Position numbers and translations under genes: made by a program. Source: Erythrobacter sp. SCN 62-14 (GTDB taxonomy: Bacteria; Pseudomonadota; Alphaproteobacteria; Sphingomonadales; Sphingomonadaceae). Taken from it: a stretch of 32,491 nucleotides of DNA. Below the pieces are notes generated by a model that saw only the letters and a program-made list of their open reading frames with translations, made no database searches and had not been told where the DNA came from. This document shows, one piece after another, positions 15,741 through 22,747 of the stretch. Where the stretch lies: NCBI GenBank assembly GCA_001724215.1, contig MEDW01000019.1, positions 1 to 32,491 on the forward strand, read 5' to 3'. Position 1 is the stretch's first letter. The number at the start of each line of letters is the position of its first letter.

Positions 15741-16556
15741 ATGGCAGAGGCAGACCCGGAGAGCGTGGGCAAGGACCCGGAATTTCTCTCCACGCTGGAA
15801 CGGGGCCTGCGCGTGCTGGTGGCCTTTGATGAAGACCACCCGGAAATGACCTTAAGCGAAGTTGCCGCGCGCACAGACTTGTCGCCTGCGGTGGTGCGGC
15901 GCTGTCTCAAGACGCTGGTGGAGCTGGGCTATATCGGGCAATATCAGCGCAAATTCCTGCTGCGCCCTTCGGTGCTGACGATTGGCTCGGCCTTTCTCGC
16001 CTCGATGCAGATCGAACAGGTGGTGCTGCCGCCCTTGCAGGCCCTGCGCGACCAGACCGGCGACAGCGCTTCGCTGGCGGTGCTGTCGGGCGCGGATGTG
16101 CTCTATGTCGCCCACGTCTCGACCGACCGACGCTTTCGTGTGGCGGCCAATGTCGGCACTCGCTTTCCCTTCCATGCAACCTCGCTGGGCAAGGCGCTGG
16201 CTGCCCATCTAAGCCCGAGCGATCAGGCGGCGCTGCTGGGGGGCGCGCCATTCCAGCGTTTTACCGAGCGCACCACCACTGATCGTTCGGCGATGGAGGA
16301 GCGCCTCGCGCTGATCGCGCAGCGTGGTTACGATTCGGCGCTGGATGAACTCGATTACGGCATTGTCTCGGTCGCCGTGCCTTTGTTCGGGCGCGATGGG
16401 CGGGTGATTGCCGCGATCAATTGTTCGACCTCCACCACCCGCATTTCGCAGGATGAGCTGGTGCGCACGCGCCTGCCCCTGCTGCGCGGCGCGGCCGGCG
16501 AGATCGAAGCCGCGCTGCGCCGCTGGCCCGCGCTTGAAGCATCCTTGCGGCCATAA
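15741..16556 (+). CDS. IclR-family transcriptional regulator (PcaR/PcaU-like)
   Basis: The 271-residue protein has an N-terminal winged helix-turn-helix (about residues 15-75: FLSTLERGLRVLVAF...LSEVAARTDLSPAVVRRCLKTLVELGYI). A C-terminal effector-binding domain follows (about 90-265: FPFHATSLGKALAAHL, GYDSALDELDYGIVSVAVPLF, AINCSTSTTRIS). The STSTTR segment resembles the PcaR/PcaU/PobR branch, whose members respond to aromatic acids or ring-cleavage products. That resemblance is from memory. It starts at ATG 15741, 6 bases after GGAG, directly behind the CoA transferase; an in-frame TTG at 15735 is less likely. It probably controls its own operon, the divergent lyase and the downstream receptor operon through the two matching palindrome sites. 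Confidence 0.9.
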   Translation: MAEADPESVGKDPEFLSTLERGLRVLVAFDEDHPEMTLSEVAARTDLSPAVVRRCLKTLVELGYIGQYQRKFLLRPSVLTIGSAFLASMQIEQVVLPPLQALRDQTGDSASLAVLSGADVLYVAHVSTDRRFRVAANVGTRFPFHATSLGKALAAHLSPSDQAALLGGAPFQRFTERTTTDRSAMEERLALIAQRGYDSALDELDYGIVSVAVPLFGRDGRVIAAINCSTSTTRISQDELVRTRLPLLRGAAGEIEAALRRWPALEASLRP

Positions 16557-16573
16557 TGCCACACTCGTAACTT

Positions 16574-16605
16574 TTCGCATATCGAAGTTGACTTCGCATT
16601 GCGAA
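16574..16605. promoter_or_regulatory. Candidate IclR operator B: two 13-bp palindromes
   Basis: TTCGCATATCGAA (16574-16586), a GTTGAC linker and TTCGCATTGCGAA (16593-16605) lie 71 bases before the receptor start. Spacing and linker are the same as in operator A (14522-14553). The flanks also agree, with T-runs on the left and GA-AT on the right. Conservation between two otherwise unrelated intergenic regions argues for a real shared binding site. Confidence 0.7.
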
Positions 16606-16675
16606 GGAAATAATCCCCAAGTCAGGAGGGCATGACGATGGCGCGCGTCTCGCGTGTCCAACAGGGGAGAGATTT

Positions 16676-18883
16676 ATGAAGTTTTCGGGCGTCACTTTCG
16701 CCAGCACTGCAGCGCTCGCTGCAGCATTGCTTGCCGCTCCAGTGTGTGCGCAGACCGCTGCGGACACGACCAGCCAGCCTGACGGTGCCTCTGGTGGCGA
16801 GATCGTCGTGAGCGCGCTGCGCCGCGATCAGACCCTGCTCGATGCGCCGCTCGCCATCACGGCGTTTGATTCGCAGGCGATCCAGAATGCCGGGATCGAG
16901 CGTCCGGCCGATTTCATTGGTCTGACCTCGAACGTCACGCTGGTGGAAACCCAGAATGCGGGCAATGCCTTTGTTGTCATCCGCGGGATCACCCAAAACC
17001 GCAATTCCGAGCCTTCGGTCGCAGTGATTGTAGATGGGGTGCTGCAAGTAAACCCCGCACAATTCAACCAGGAGCTCTTTGACATCGAGCAGATCGAAGT
17101 CCTCAAAGGCCCGCAAGGGGGGCTTTACGGGCGCAACGCGATCGGCGGCGCGATTGTCATCAACACCAAGAAGCCGACGAGCCAGTTTGAAGGGAACATC
17201 ACCGCCGGGATCGACAATGGCTTTGGCTATTTTCTGCGTGGCGGGGTGAGCGGACCGCTGGCCGAAAACCTGTTCTTCCGCGTCGCGGCGTCTTACTATG
17301 ATACCGACGGCTTCATCCCCAACACCTTCCTGGGTGAAAACGCCGATCCGGTTGAGGATTTTTCCTTGCGCGGCAGCTTGCTGTTTGAACCGACCGACAA
17401 GCTTTCGATTGATCTGCGCGCCTCGACCAACCAGCTGCGCACGCAGGGGCTGTATTATAACATCGTCGATGATGTGAACACCATTGCCGATGTGCGGGTG
17501 AACAATCCGGGGCAGAATGATCGCGACATCTATAATGTGGCGATGAAAGTCGAATATGCCGGCGACAACGCGGTGTTCACCTCGATTTCCTCTTACGACA
17601 CGCTGAAAGAAATCCTAACCGGCGATGCTTTTGACTTCCTGCCGATTGAGGAAAGTTTCTTCTTCAATCTGTTTGAAGCGATCCTTGGTCCCGGCAATGG
17701 TTTTGACCTCAACCAGAGCCAGTATCTCAACGTCAAGGCCTTCAGCCAGGAAGTGCGGCTGGCCTCGCCCAATGATGGGCGCAGGTTTAACTGGCTCGTT
17801 GGCGGCTATCTGGTTGACACCACGCGCTTTATCTCGACCGGAAACATGATCGACACCGGCAATGGTGTCTTCCCGGTATTCCGCACGCCTTCAACCAATC
17901 CGCTCAATCCGCAATTCAGCTTTCTGGCCGATGGGCAGGAAAATTTCGCTTGGGCGCTGTTTGCCAATGCGGGCTACGAAATTACCCCGGAACTGCGCAT
18001 CGATGGCAGCCTGCGCTATGACCGCGATCGCCGCCGCCAGACCACGCTGACGCCGCAAGGCTTCCTGCCCAATGTGCCCGGCGTGCCGCAGGCGCAAAGC
18101 GGCGAAGTGCGCACCCGCACCTTCCAGGACTGGCAACCCAAGGTGACGCTCACTTACAAGCCTGATCGCGATGTGACGATCTATGGCGGCTACAGCCGGG
18201 GTTTCCGTTCGGGCGGCTTCAACCAGACGGGTGTTGGTGCCGAGGCAATCAACAATGCCATTGTTGGCGTGGGCGATGTGTTCCTTGCCGAAACGGCTGA
18301 CACTTTCGAAATCGGGGCCAAGGCCAAGGTTGGCCCGGTGCGGATTAATGCAGCGGCTTACACCACCAAGTCGCAGAACAGCTATTTCTTCGTGTTCCTC
18401 GCAGAATCCTCGACCCAGAACCTTGGAAACATCCCCGAGGTGCGCCTGAATGGTTTTGAAATTGATGCTTCGGCCCGCATCCTCCCCTATTTCGACGTCA
18501 ACGCGGCGCTCGGCGTCACTGACAGCGAGATCAAGGCGTTTGATGACCCGACTGTGATCGGCAACAATGCGCCGCAAGTTGCGGCCTCGACGCTGAACCT
18601 CGGGGCGCAATATGCAGGCCCACTGGTGGGCCGTGTCGATCTCTTGGCGCGGCTTGATTATCGCCGCATTGGGCGCACTTGGTGGGAGCCATTCAACACC
18701 ACCTCACGCGATCCGGTCGATCTGGTTGACGGGCGTCTCGGCATCAAGGTTGATGGGGTGGCGATTACCGCCTTTGCCCAGAACCTGTTCGATAAGACAT
18801 ATAACGCCGAATTCTCGCCCGGCGGTTTCGTGTTCCGCGCCCGTCCGCGCCGTTTTGGCGTGCAGGTGCGTTACGATTTCTGA
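16676..18883 (+). CDS. TonB-dependent receptor of the catabolic cluster
   Basis: This 735-residue outer-membrane receptor has a signal peptide ending at about APVCAQ (residue 26). A TonB-box-like GEIVVSALR near residue 40 follows, then a plug domain (DAPLAITAFDSQAIQNAGIERPADFIGL, FVVIRGITQNRNSEPSVAVIVDGV, LKGPQGGLYGRNAIGGAIVINTKKP). The beta-barrel ends RPRRFGVQVRYDF. Unlike the other receptor in the window it lacks the N-terminal regulatory-like domain. GGGGAGAG sits 7 bases before the ATG. It heads the VOC, hydrolase and MetE-like gene series and has operator B upstream. It is probably the uptake step for whatever that cluster degrades. Receptors of this kind in sphingomonads are often linked to catabolism of aromatic, terpenoid or steroid compounds, but nothing here identifies the ligand. 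Confidence 0.92.
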   Translation: MKFSGVTFASTAALAAALLAAPVCAQTAADTTSQPDGASGGEIVVSALRRDQTLLDAPLAITAFDSQAIQNAGIERPADFIGLTSNVTLVETQNAGNAFVVIRGITQNRNSEPSVAVIVDGVLQVNPAQFNQELFDIEQIEVLKGPQGGLYGRNAIGGAIVINTKKPTSQFEGNITAGIDNGFGYFLRGGVSGPLAENLFFRVAASYYDTDGFIPNTFLGENADPVEDFSLRGSLLFEPTDKLSIDLRASTNQLRTQGLYYNIVDDVNTIADVRVNNPGQNDRDIYNVAMKVEYAGDNAVFTSISSYDTLKEILTGDAFDFLPIEESFFFNLFEAILGPGNGFDLNQSQYLNVKAFSQEVRLASPNDGRRFNWLVGGYLVDTTRFISTGNMIDTGNGVFPVFRTPSTNPLNPQFSFLADGQENFAWALFANAGYEITPELRIDGSLRYDRDRRRQTTLTPQGFLPNVPGVPQAQSGEVRTRTFQDWQPKVTLTYKPDRDVTIYGGYSRGFRSGGFNQTGVGAEAINNAIVGVGDVFLAETADTFEIGAKAKVGPVRINAAAYTTKSQNSYFFVFLAESSTQNLGNIPEVRLNGFEIDASARILPYFDVNAALGVTDSEIKAFDDPTVIGNNAPQVAASTLNLGAQYAGPLVGRVDLLARLDYRRIGRTWWEPFNTTSRDPVDLVDGRLGIKVDGVAITAFAQNLFDKTYNAEFSPGGFVFRARPRRFGVQVRYDF

Positions 18884-18897
18884 TGCGGTAAACAACC

Positions 18898-18919
18898 GGG
18901 GGGCGGGGTGCTGCCCCCC
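18898..18919 (+). repeat. GC-only hairpin between the receptor and VOC genes
   Basis: GGGGGGC (18898-18904) can pair with GCCCCCC (18913-18919) around an 8-base loop, 15 bases after the receptor stop codon. No T-run follows, so it is not a standard terminator. It may protect or partly limit the transcript, so that the receptor and the downstream enzymes are made in different amounts. Confidence 0.45.
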
Positions 18920-18943
18920 CGATGACTTCGATGGAGAGAGCAG

Positions 18944-19492
18944 ATGACGCAAAAGATTTTGGCCAATCGCCTGCACCACACCGCCTATGTGACCAAGGAT
19001 CTGGAGAAGACCCGCGCTTTCTATGAAGATGTGCTGGGTTTTCCGCTGATGGCAACCTATTGCGAAAAGGACGAATTGTTCGGCAAGGAGCGCACCTATT
19101 GCCATGTGTTCTTCGAACTGGCGGATGGCAGCGCGCTCGCTTTTTTCCAGTTTGCAGACCCAGAGGATCAGGCCGAATTCGGACCCGAAATTCCCTCGAG
19201 CCCCTTCATCCACATCGCGCTTCAGGTCGATGCCGAGGCGCAGGATGAACTGGCCCGCCGCATTGCCGCAGCAGGGATTACAGAGCCTCAAACCTATGTG
19301 CTCGAACATGGCTATTGCCGCTCGCTCTATGTGACTGATCCCAACGGCATGATCCTCGAATTCACCCATGATGATCCGCGCGCAGCCCCGCTTGATGCCG
19401 AGCGCCGCGCTTCGGCGCGCAGCGAGTTGGCGCGCTGGCTGGCGGGCGATCATCGCAACAACAATCCGTTCCGCGCCGAAGAAGCCGCCTGA
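18944..19492 (+). CDS. VOC-superfamily protein (glyoxalase/extradiol dioxygenase-like)
   Basis: This 182-residue single-module protein has paired VOC beta-alpha-beta-beta-beta motifs. The start LHHTAYVTKDLEKTRAFYEDVLGF gives metal ligand H12. HIALQV gives H90, and DPNGMILEFTHDD gives E139 with the typical closing strand. VOC enzymes bind a divalent metal and act as ring-cleaving dioxygenases, glyoxalases, isomerases or resistance proteins. The short length is below that of two-domain extradiol dioxygenases, so ring cleavage is possible but not shown. It starts 60 bases after the receptor with GGAGAGAG just upstream and is followed closely by an alpha/beta hydrolase. A dioxygenase-hydrolase pair of that kind would fit a ring-opening route. 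The C-terminal tail of ~35 residues is rich in Ala and Arg. Confidence 0.85.
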   Translation: MTQKILANRLHHTAYVTKDLEKTRAFYEDVLGFPLMATYCEKDELFGKERTYCHVFFELADGSALAFFQFADPEDQAEFGPEIPSSPFIHIALQVDAEAQDELARRIAAAGITEPQTYVLEHGYCRSLYVTDPNGMILEFTHDDPRAAPLDAERRASARSELARWLAGDHRNNNPFRAEEAA

Positions 19493-19518
19493 GCGGCGCT
19501 GTGGGAGCGCGCGCATAC

Positions 19519-20325
19519 ATGGCTGCTCCCATGGCAGGCGCAGGTTCGGTGTGGCGCGGCGCGCTGGATGTTGCAGGTGGGCTCATTCGCCTCACCGTTG
19601 CAGGCGATGGCCCTCCCGTAATTCTGCTTCACGGCTGGACGCTGGATGCGCGGATGTGGCAGCCACAAATCGCCGCGCTGGCCGGGGAGTTTGCGCTCGC
19701 CGTGCCTGACCGGCGCGGTTTTGGCCGTTCCAGCGCGCCGCCTGATCTCCCCCGCGAGGTCGATGATGTGGCGCGCATTGCCGATTTTTGCGGCTGGGAT
19801 CGCTTCAGCCTTGTGGGCCTGTCCCAAGGGGCCAGTGTGGCGCTCGACTGCGCCGGTCGGCTGGGCGAGCGCGTTGCGGCGCTGGTGGTGTGCGGCGCGC
19901 CGCTGCCGGGGCTGGTGGAGCGCGATGAAACGATCGATCTTGAACTTTACCAGCGCCTTGCCTGTGACGCACAGATGGGGGCAATGCGGGCCGATTGGGC
20001 TGCTCATCCGTTGATGCAGGCACGCACGCCGCCCGCGCGTGAGGCGTTGGCGGTCATGCTCGCAGATTATCAGGGGACCGATCTGATCATCCCTTCCAGC
20101 CTTCCCGATGTCACCGCCGAGGCCGCCGCTGCCTTGTCCATGCCGCTGCTGGCGCTTGCCGGAGAGCATGACACGCCATGGCGCGGCGCCTGTGCCGCAG
20201 CGCTCGCCAAGGCCGCACCGCAAGGACGCTCCGCCTTGATCGAAGGCGCAGGCCATGTTGCCAATCTCGATAATCCTGCAGGTTTTGATGCCGCACTGCG
20301 CGATTTTCTTAGCTCCGTTCTGTAA
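19519..20325 (+). CDS. Alpha/beta-fold hydrolase
   Basis: The protein has the oxyanion-hole HGW segment (VILLHGWTLDARMWQPQ) and the nucleophile elbow GLSQGAS (S102). The acid D218 is in LALAGEHDTPW and the catalytic histidine H246 is in IEGAGHVANLDNP, so the triad looks complete. From ATG 19519 it has 268 residues. An in-frame GTG at 19501 would add six, but GGGAG at 19503-19507 is placed as a ribosome-binding site for 19519. ATG 19531 is also possible. The arrangement resembles C-C bond hydrolases and enol-lactonases (PcaD-like) as much as simple esterases, so the reaction cannot be fixed. It sits in the same series as the TonB receptor, VOC and MetE-like genes. Confidence 0.88.
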   Translation: MAAPMAGAGSVWRGALDVAGGLIRLTVAGDGPPVILLHGWTLDARMWQPQIAALAGEFALAVPDRRGFGRSSAPPDLPREVDDVARIADFCGWDRFSLVGLSQGASVALDCAGRLGERVAALVVCGAPLPGLVERDETIDLELYQRLACDAQMGAMRADWAAHPLMQARTPPAREALAVMLADYQGTDLIIPSSLPDVTAEAAAALSMPLLALAGEHDTPWRGACAAALAKAAPQGRSALIEGAGHVANLDNPAGFDAALRDFLSSVL

Positions 20326-20339
20326 CAAAAGGCCAACCC

Positions 20340-21470
20340 ATGAGCCAAGACCGCTTCCTCACCACTCATGTCGGCAGCCTGCCGCGCCCGGACTATCTGC
20401 TTGATCTCGTCTTCGCGCGCGAAAGCGGTGAGTCCGTGTCCGAGGCCGATTTCGATGCAGCGGTGGAACAGGCCACGGCCCATGTGATCAAGCGCCAGAT
20501 CGAAGCAGGCGTTGCCATCGTCAATGATGGCGAACAGTCGAAGCCTTCTTACGCCACCTACATCAAACACCGCCTGTCGGGCTTTGGCGGCGAGGCGGGG
20601 CAATATGAATTTGCTGACCTTGAAGATTTCCCCGGCGCCAAGGCGCAGGTTTTCGGCAACAAGGGCCGCGCCAAGCGTTCCGCGCCCGCCTGCACCGCGC
20701 CGATTGAAGTGATCGACATGGAAGCCCCGCGCATTGACGCAGAGCGGCTGGTGCGGCTCGCGGGTGGGCATGCCACCTTCATGTCCGCCGCTTCTCCCGG
20801 CGTGACCGCGCTGTTCTTTCCCAATCAATATTATGCGAGCGACGAGGAATATGTCTTCGCCCTCGCCGAAGGGCTGCGCCATGAATATGAGACGATTGCA
20901 GCCGCCGGTATCACCTTGCAGGTCGATTGCCCTGATCTGGCCATGGGCCGCCACGTGCAGTTCACTCACCTCAGCCTCGAAGATTTCCGCAAGCGCATCG
21001 GGATGAACATCGCCGCGCTCAATCACGCGGTGCAGAATATCCCGGCAGAGCAACTGCGCATGCACCTGTGCTGGGGCAATTATCCCGGCCCCCACCACTG
21101 CGATGTGGCCTTGGGTGAGATCGCCGACATCGTGTGGAGCGCCAAGCCGCAGACCGTGCTGCTCGAAGGCGCCAATCCGCGCCATGCCCACGAATTCGCT
21201 TTCTTCGAAGAACACCCCTTGCCCGAAGGCAAGGTGCTGTGCCCCGGCATGGTTGAACCGCAAAGCCCCTATATCGAACACCCCGATCTGATCGCCCAGC
21301 GCATTGGTCGCTACGCCGATCTGCTCGGGCGCGAGCGGGTGATGGCGGGCGTCGACTGCGGCTTTTCCGTCCACGCGGGCAGCAATGCTCTCGATCCCGA
21401 AATCGTGTGGGCCAAGCTTGCAGCGCTCGCCCGAGGCGCAGAAATTGCTAGCCGTAAATATTGGCGTTGA
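20340..21470 (+). CDS. MetE-like zinc methyltransferase (cobalamin-independent methionine synthase C-terminal family)
   Basis: The 376-residue protein corresponds to the C-terminal catalytic half of MetE and lacks the N-terminal half. The start TTHVGSLPRP and the segments VNDGEQSKPSY and LQVDCPDLAMGRH are typical. The zinc set is complete: H242 and C244 (MHLCWGNYP), E276 (LLEGANPRH) and C340 (GVDCGFS). Short MetE-like proteins include archaeal-type methionine synthases, methylthiol enzymes and epoxyalkane:coenzyme M transferases, so database labels of methionine synthase are unreliable. It lies 14 bases after the hydrolase in the receptor operon, which points to a catabolic role such as taking a methyl or alkyl group onto a thiol or folate. 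The metH fragment at the left edge also argues that methionine synthesis is already covered. Confidence 0.85.
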   Translation: MSQDRFLTTHVGSLPRPDYLLDLVFARESGESVSEADFDAAVEQATAHVIKRQIEAGVAIVNDGEQSKPSYATYIKHRLSGFGGEAGQYEFADLEDFPGAKAQVFGNKGRAKRSAPACTAPIEVIDMEAPRIDAERLVRLAGGHATFMSAASPGVTALFFPNQYYASDEEYVFALAEGLRHEYETIAAAGITLQVDCPDLAMGRHVQFTHLSLEDFRKRIGMNIAALNHAVQNIPAEQLRMHLCWGNYPGPHHCDVALGEIADIVWSAKPQTVLLEGANPRHAHEFAFFEEHPLPEGKVLCPGMVEPQSPYIEHPDLIAQRIGRYADLLGRERVMAGVDCGFSVHAGSNALDPEIVWAKLAALARGAEIASRKYWR

Positions 21471-21557
21471 AGCAGGGGGGCGCAAATCCTCCTTGACCCT
21501 CCAGAGCGCAAGCGGCAAAGAGCGCGCCGCTGATAGTGGCAGGCCGATCACGCGCTT

Positions 21558-21631
21558 GCGGGTGTAGCTCAATGGTAGAGCAGCAGCTTCCCAAGCTGAC
21601 GACGAGGGTTCGATTCCCTTCACCCGCTCCA
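21558..21631 (+). tRNA. tRNA-Gly (anticodon CCC)
   Basis: The cloverleaf is complete over 74 bases. The acceptor stem GCGGGTG pairs with CACCCGC, and the D arm is GCTC-AATGGTA-GAGC. The anticodon loop TTCCCAA gives anticodon CCC (reads GGG). The T arm is GAGGG-TTCGATT-CCCTT, and an encoded CCA end follows discriminator T. The first anticodon-stem pair (G27/A43) is mismatched; the remaining four pairs are standard. It lies between the MetE-like and phosphotransferase genes on the same strand. Confidence 0.97.
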
Positions 21632-21693
21632 TCACCAAATTTTGCGATTGCGCTCTGGCGTGCTCTCCTTATCGTTGGGTGAGGGAGAGGATT

Positions 21694-22746
21694 ATGCATC
21701 AATTTCCGGATCATCCGGACGCCATCACGCCTGAGTGGTGGGGCGAGGTGTTGGGCCGTGTGCCCACGCGCTGGCAGTGGGAGCCGATTGGCACCGGACA
21801 GGTCGGCGATTCGGTTCGGTTCACGCTCGAATTCGGCAGCGGCGAGCCGCCACTGACGCTGGCGGGCAAGTTTGCCGCCGCCGATCCGACTAGTCGCAGC
21901 ACTGCCGCCATGCTTGGCCTTTATGCGCGCGAAGTGCAGTTCTACCGCGATCTCGCCCTGCACTTGGGCGTGCGCACGCCGCGCATTCATGCCGCAGAAA
22001 TCGCGCCTGATGGAGCAAGTTTTATCCTGTTGTTTGAGGATCTTGGGCCTGCGCGCGGCGGCAATCAGATTGCAGGCTGCACGATTGAAGACGCGCGCGC
22101 CGCGATTTGTCAGGCAGCGGCCTTGCACGGCCCAAGCTGGCACAATCCGGCGATGCTCGATCTCGATTGGCTGCAACCTTCCGAGGCGGCCGCTGCGCAG
22201 GTGAAAGCGCTTTACCCGCAGGCGCAGGCGGTGTTCCGCGAACGCTATGCCGACGTGCTGGAGCCTGAATACATGGCCCTGTGCGAAGAATTGGCCGAAA
22301 TCACTGCGGCCACCACCGCGCGCAATGAGAAAACAAGCCTTGTCCACGGCGATTTCCGGCTCGACAATCTCTTGTTCGATATCACGGGCGGGGCTGAGCC
22401 CATTGCCGTGCTCGATTGGCAGACAGTGGGCGTGGGCAATGGGCTGCGCGATGTTGGCTATTTCCTCGGCTGCGGGATTGGCGATGGCTTGCGCCGTGCG
22501 CATGAGCGCGAATTGCTGGAGCTGTATTGCGCCGAAATGACCGCGCGCGGCGTGCCGCTGACAGTCGAGGCGATCTGGCGCGATTATGTGCTGGGCGCCG
22601 TGCATGGCATTTCAACCGCGGTGTTCAGCGCGGCCTTTGTGGTGCGCACGCAGCGCGGGGATGCCAATTTCCTGTCGATGGCGCGCGGCGCCTGTGCGCT
22701 GTGTCTGGAACATGGCAGCCTGAAACTGATGAAGGAGGATGCGTGA
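21694..22746 (+). CDS. Phosphotransferase of the aminoglycoside-phosphotransferase/choline-kinase fold
   Basis: This 350-residue protein has a eukaryotic-like kinase fold. LAGKFAAAD gives the ATP-contacting lysine (K59). SLVHGDFRLDNLLFD carries the catalytic HGD (218-220) and N225, and AVLDWQTVGVGNGLRDVGYFLG carries the metal-binding D241. Family members phosphorylate small molecules: aminoglycosides, choline, homoserine, and in the related EcKinase group steroid-type alcohols. The ATG at 21694 has GGGAGAGG close upstream; a GTG at 21679 would add five residues but has no such site. It is followed one base after its stop by a CrtC/AttH-like gene, and the two probably work on the same compound. 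There is no reason to infer antibiotic resistance. Confidence 0.85.
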   Translation: MHQFPDHPDAITPEWWGEVLGRVPTRWQWEPIGTGQVGDSVRFTLEFGSGEPPLTLAGKFAAADPTSRSTAAMLGLYAREVQFYRDLALHLGVRTPRIHAAEIAPDGASFILLFEDLGPARGGNQIAGCTIEDARAAICQAAALHGPSWHNPAMLDLDWLQPSEAAAAQVKALYPQAQAVFRERYADVLEPEYMALCEELAEITAATTARNEKTSLVHGDFRLDNLLFDITGGAEPIAVLDWQTVGVGNGLRDVGYFLGCGIGDGLRRAHERELLELYCAEMTARGVPLTVEAIWRDYVLGAVHGISTAVFSAAFVVRTQRGDANFLSMARGACALCLEHGSLKLMKEDA

Positions 22747-22747
22747 C

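Noticed and set aside
20070..21638. Long minus-strand open frame (522 codons) opposite the hydrolase, MetE-like and tRNA genes
   Set aside because: It runs antisense to three well-supported features, including a tRNA, and has no family resemblance.
21448..22605. Minus-strand open frame opposite the tRNA and phosphotransferase
   Set aside because: It is antisense to a tRNA and to a protein with intact kinase motifs; the composition is that of a shadow frame.
21694..22746. Aminoglycoside resistance gene
   Set aside because: Only the general kinase fold is shared. The context is metabolic and nothing points to antibiotic modification.
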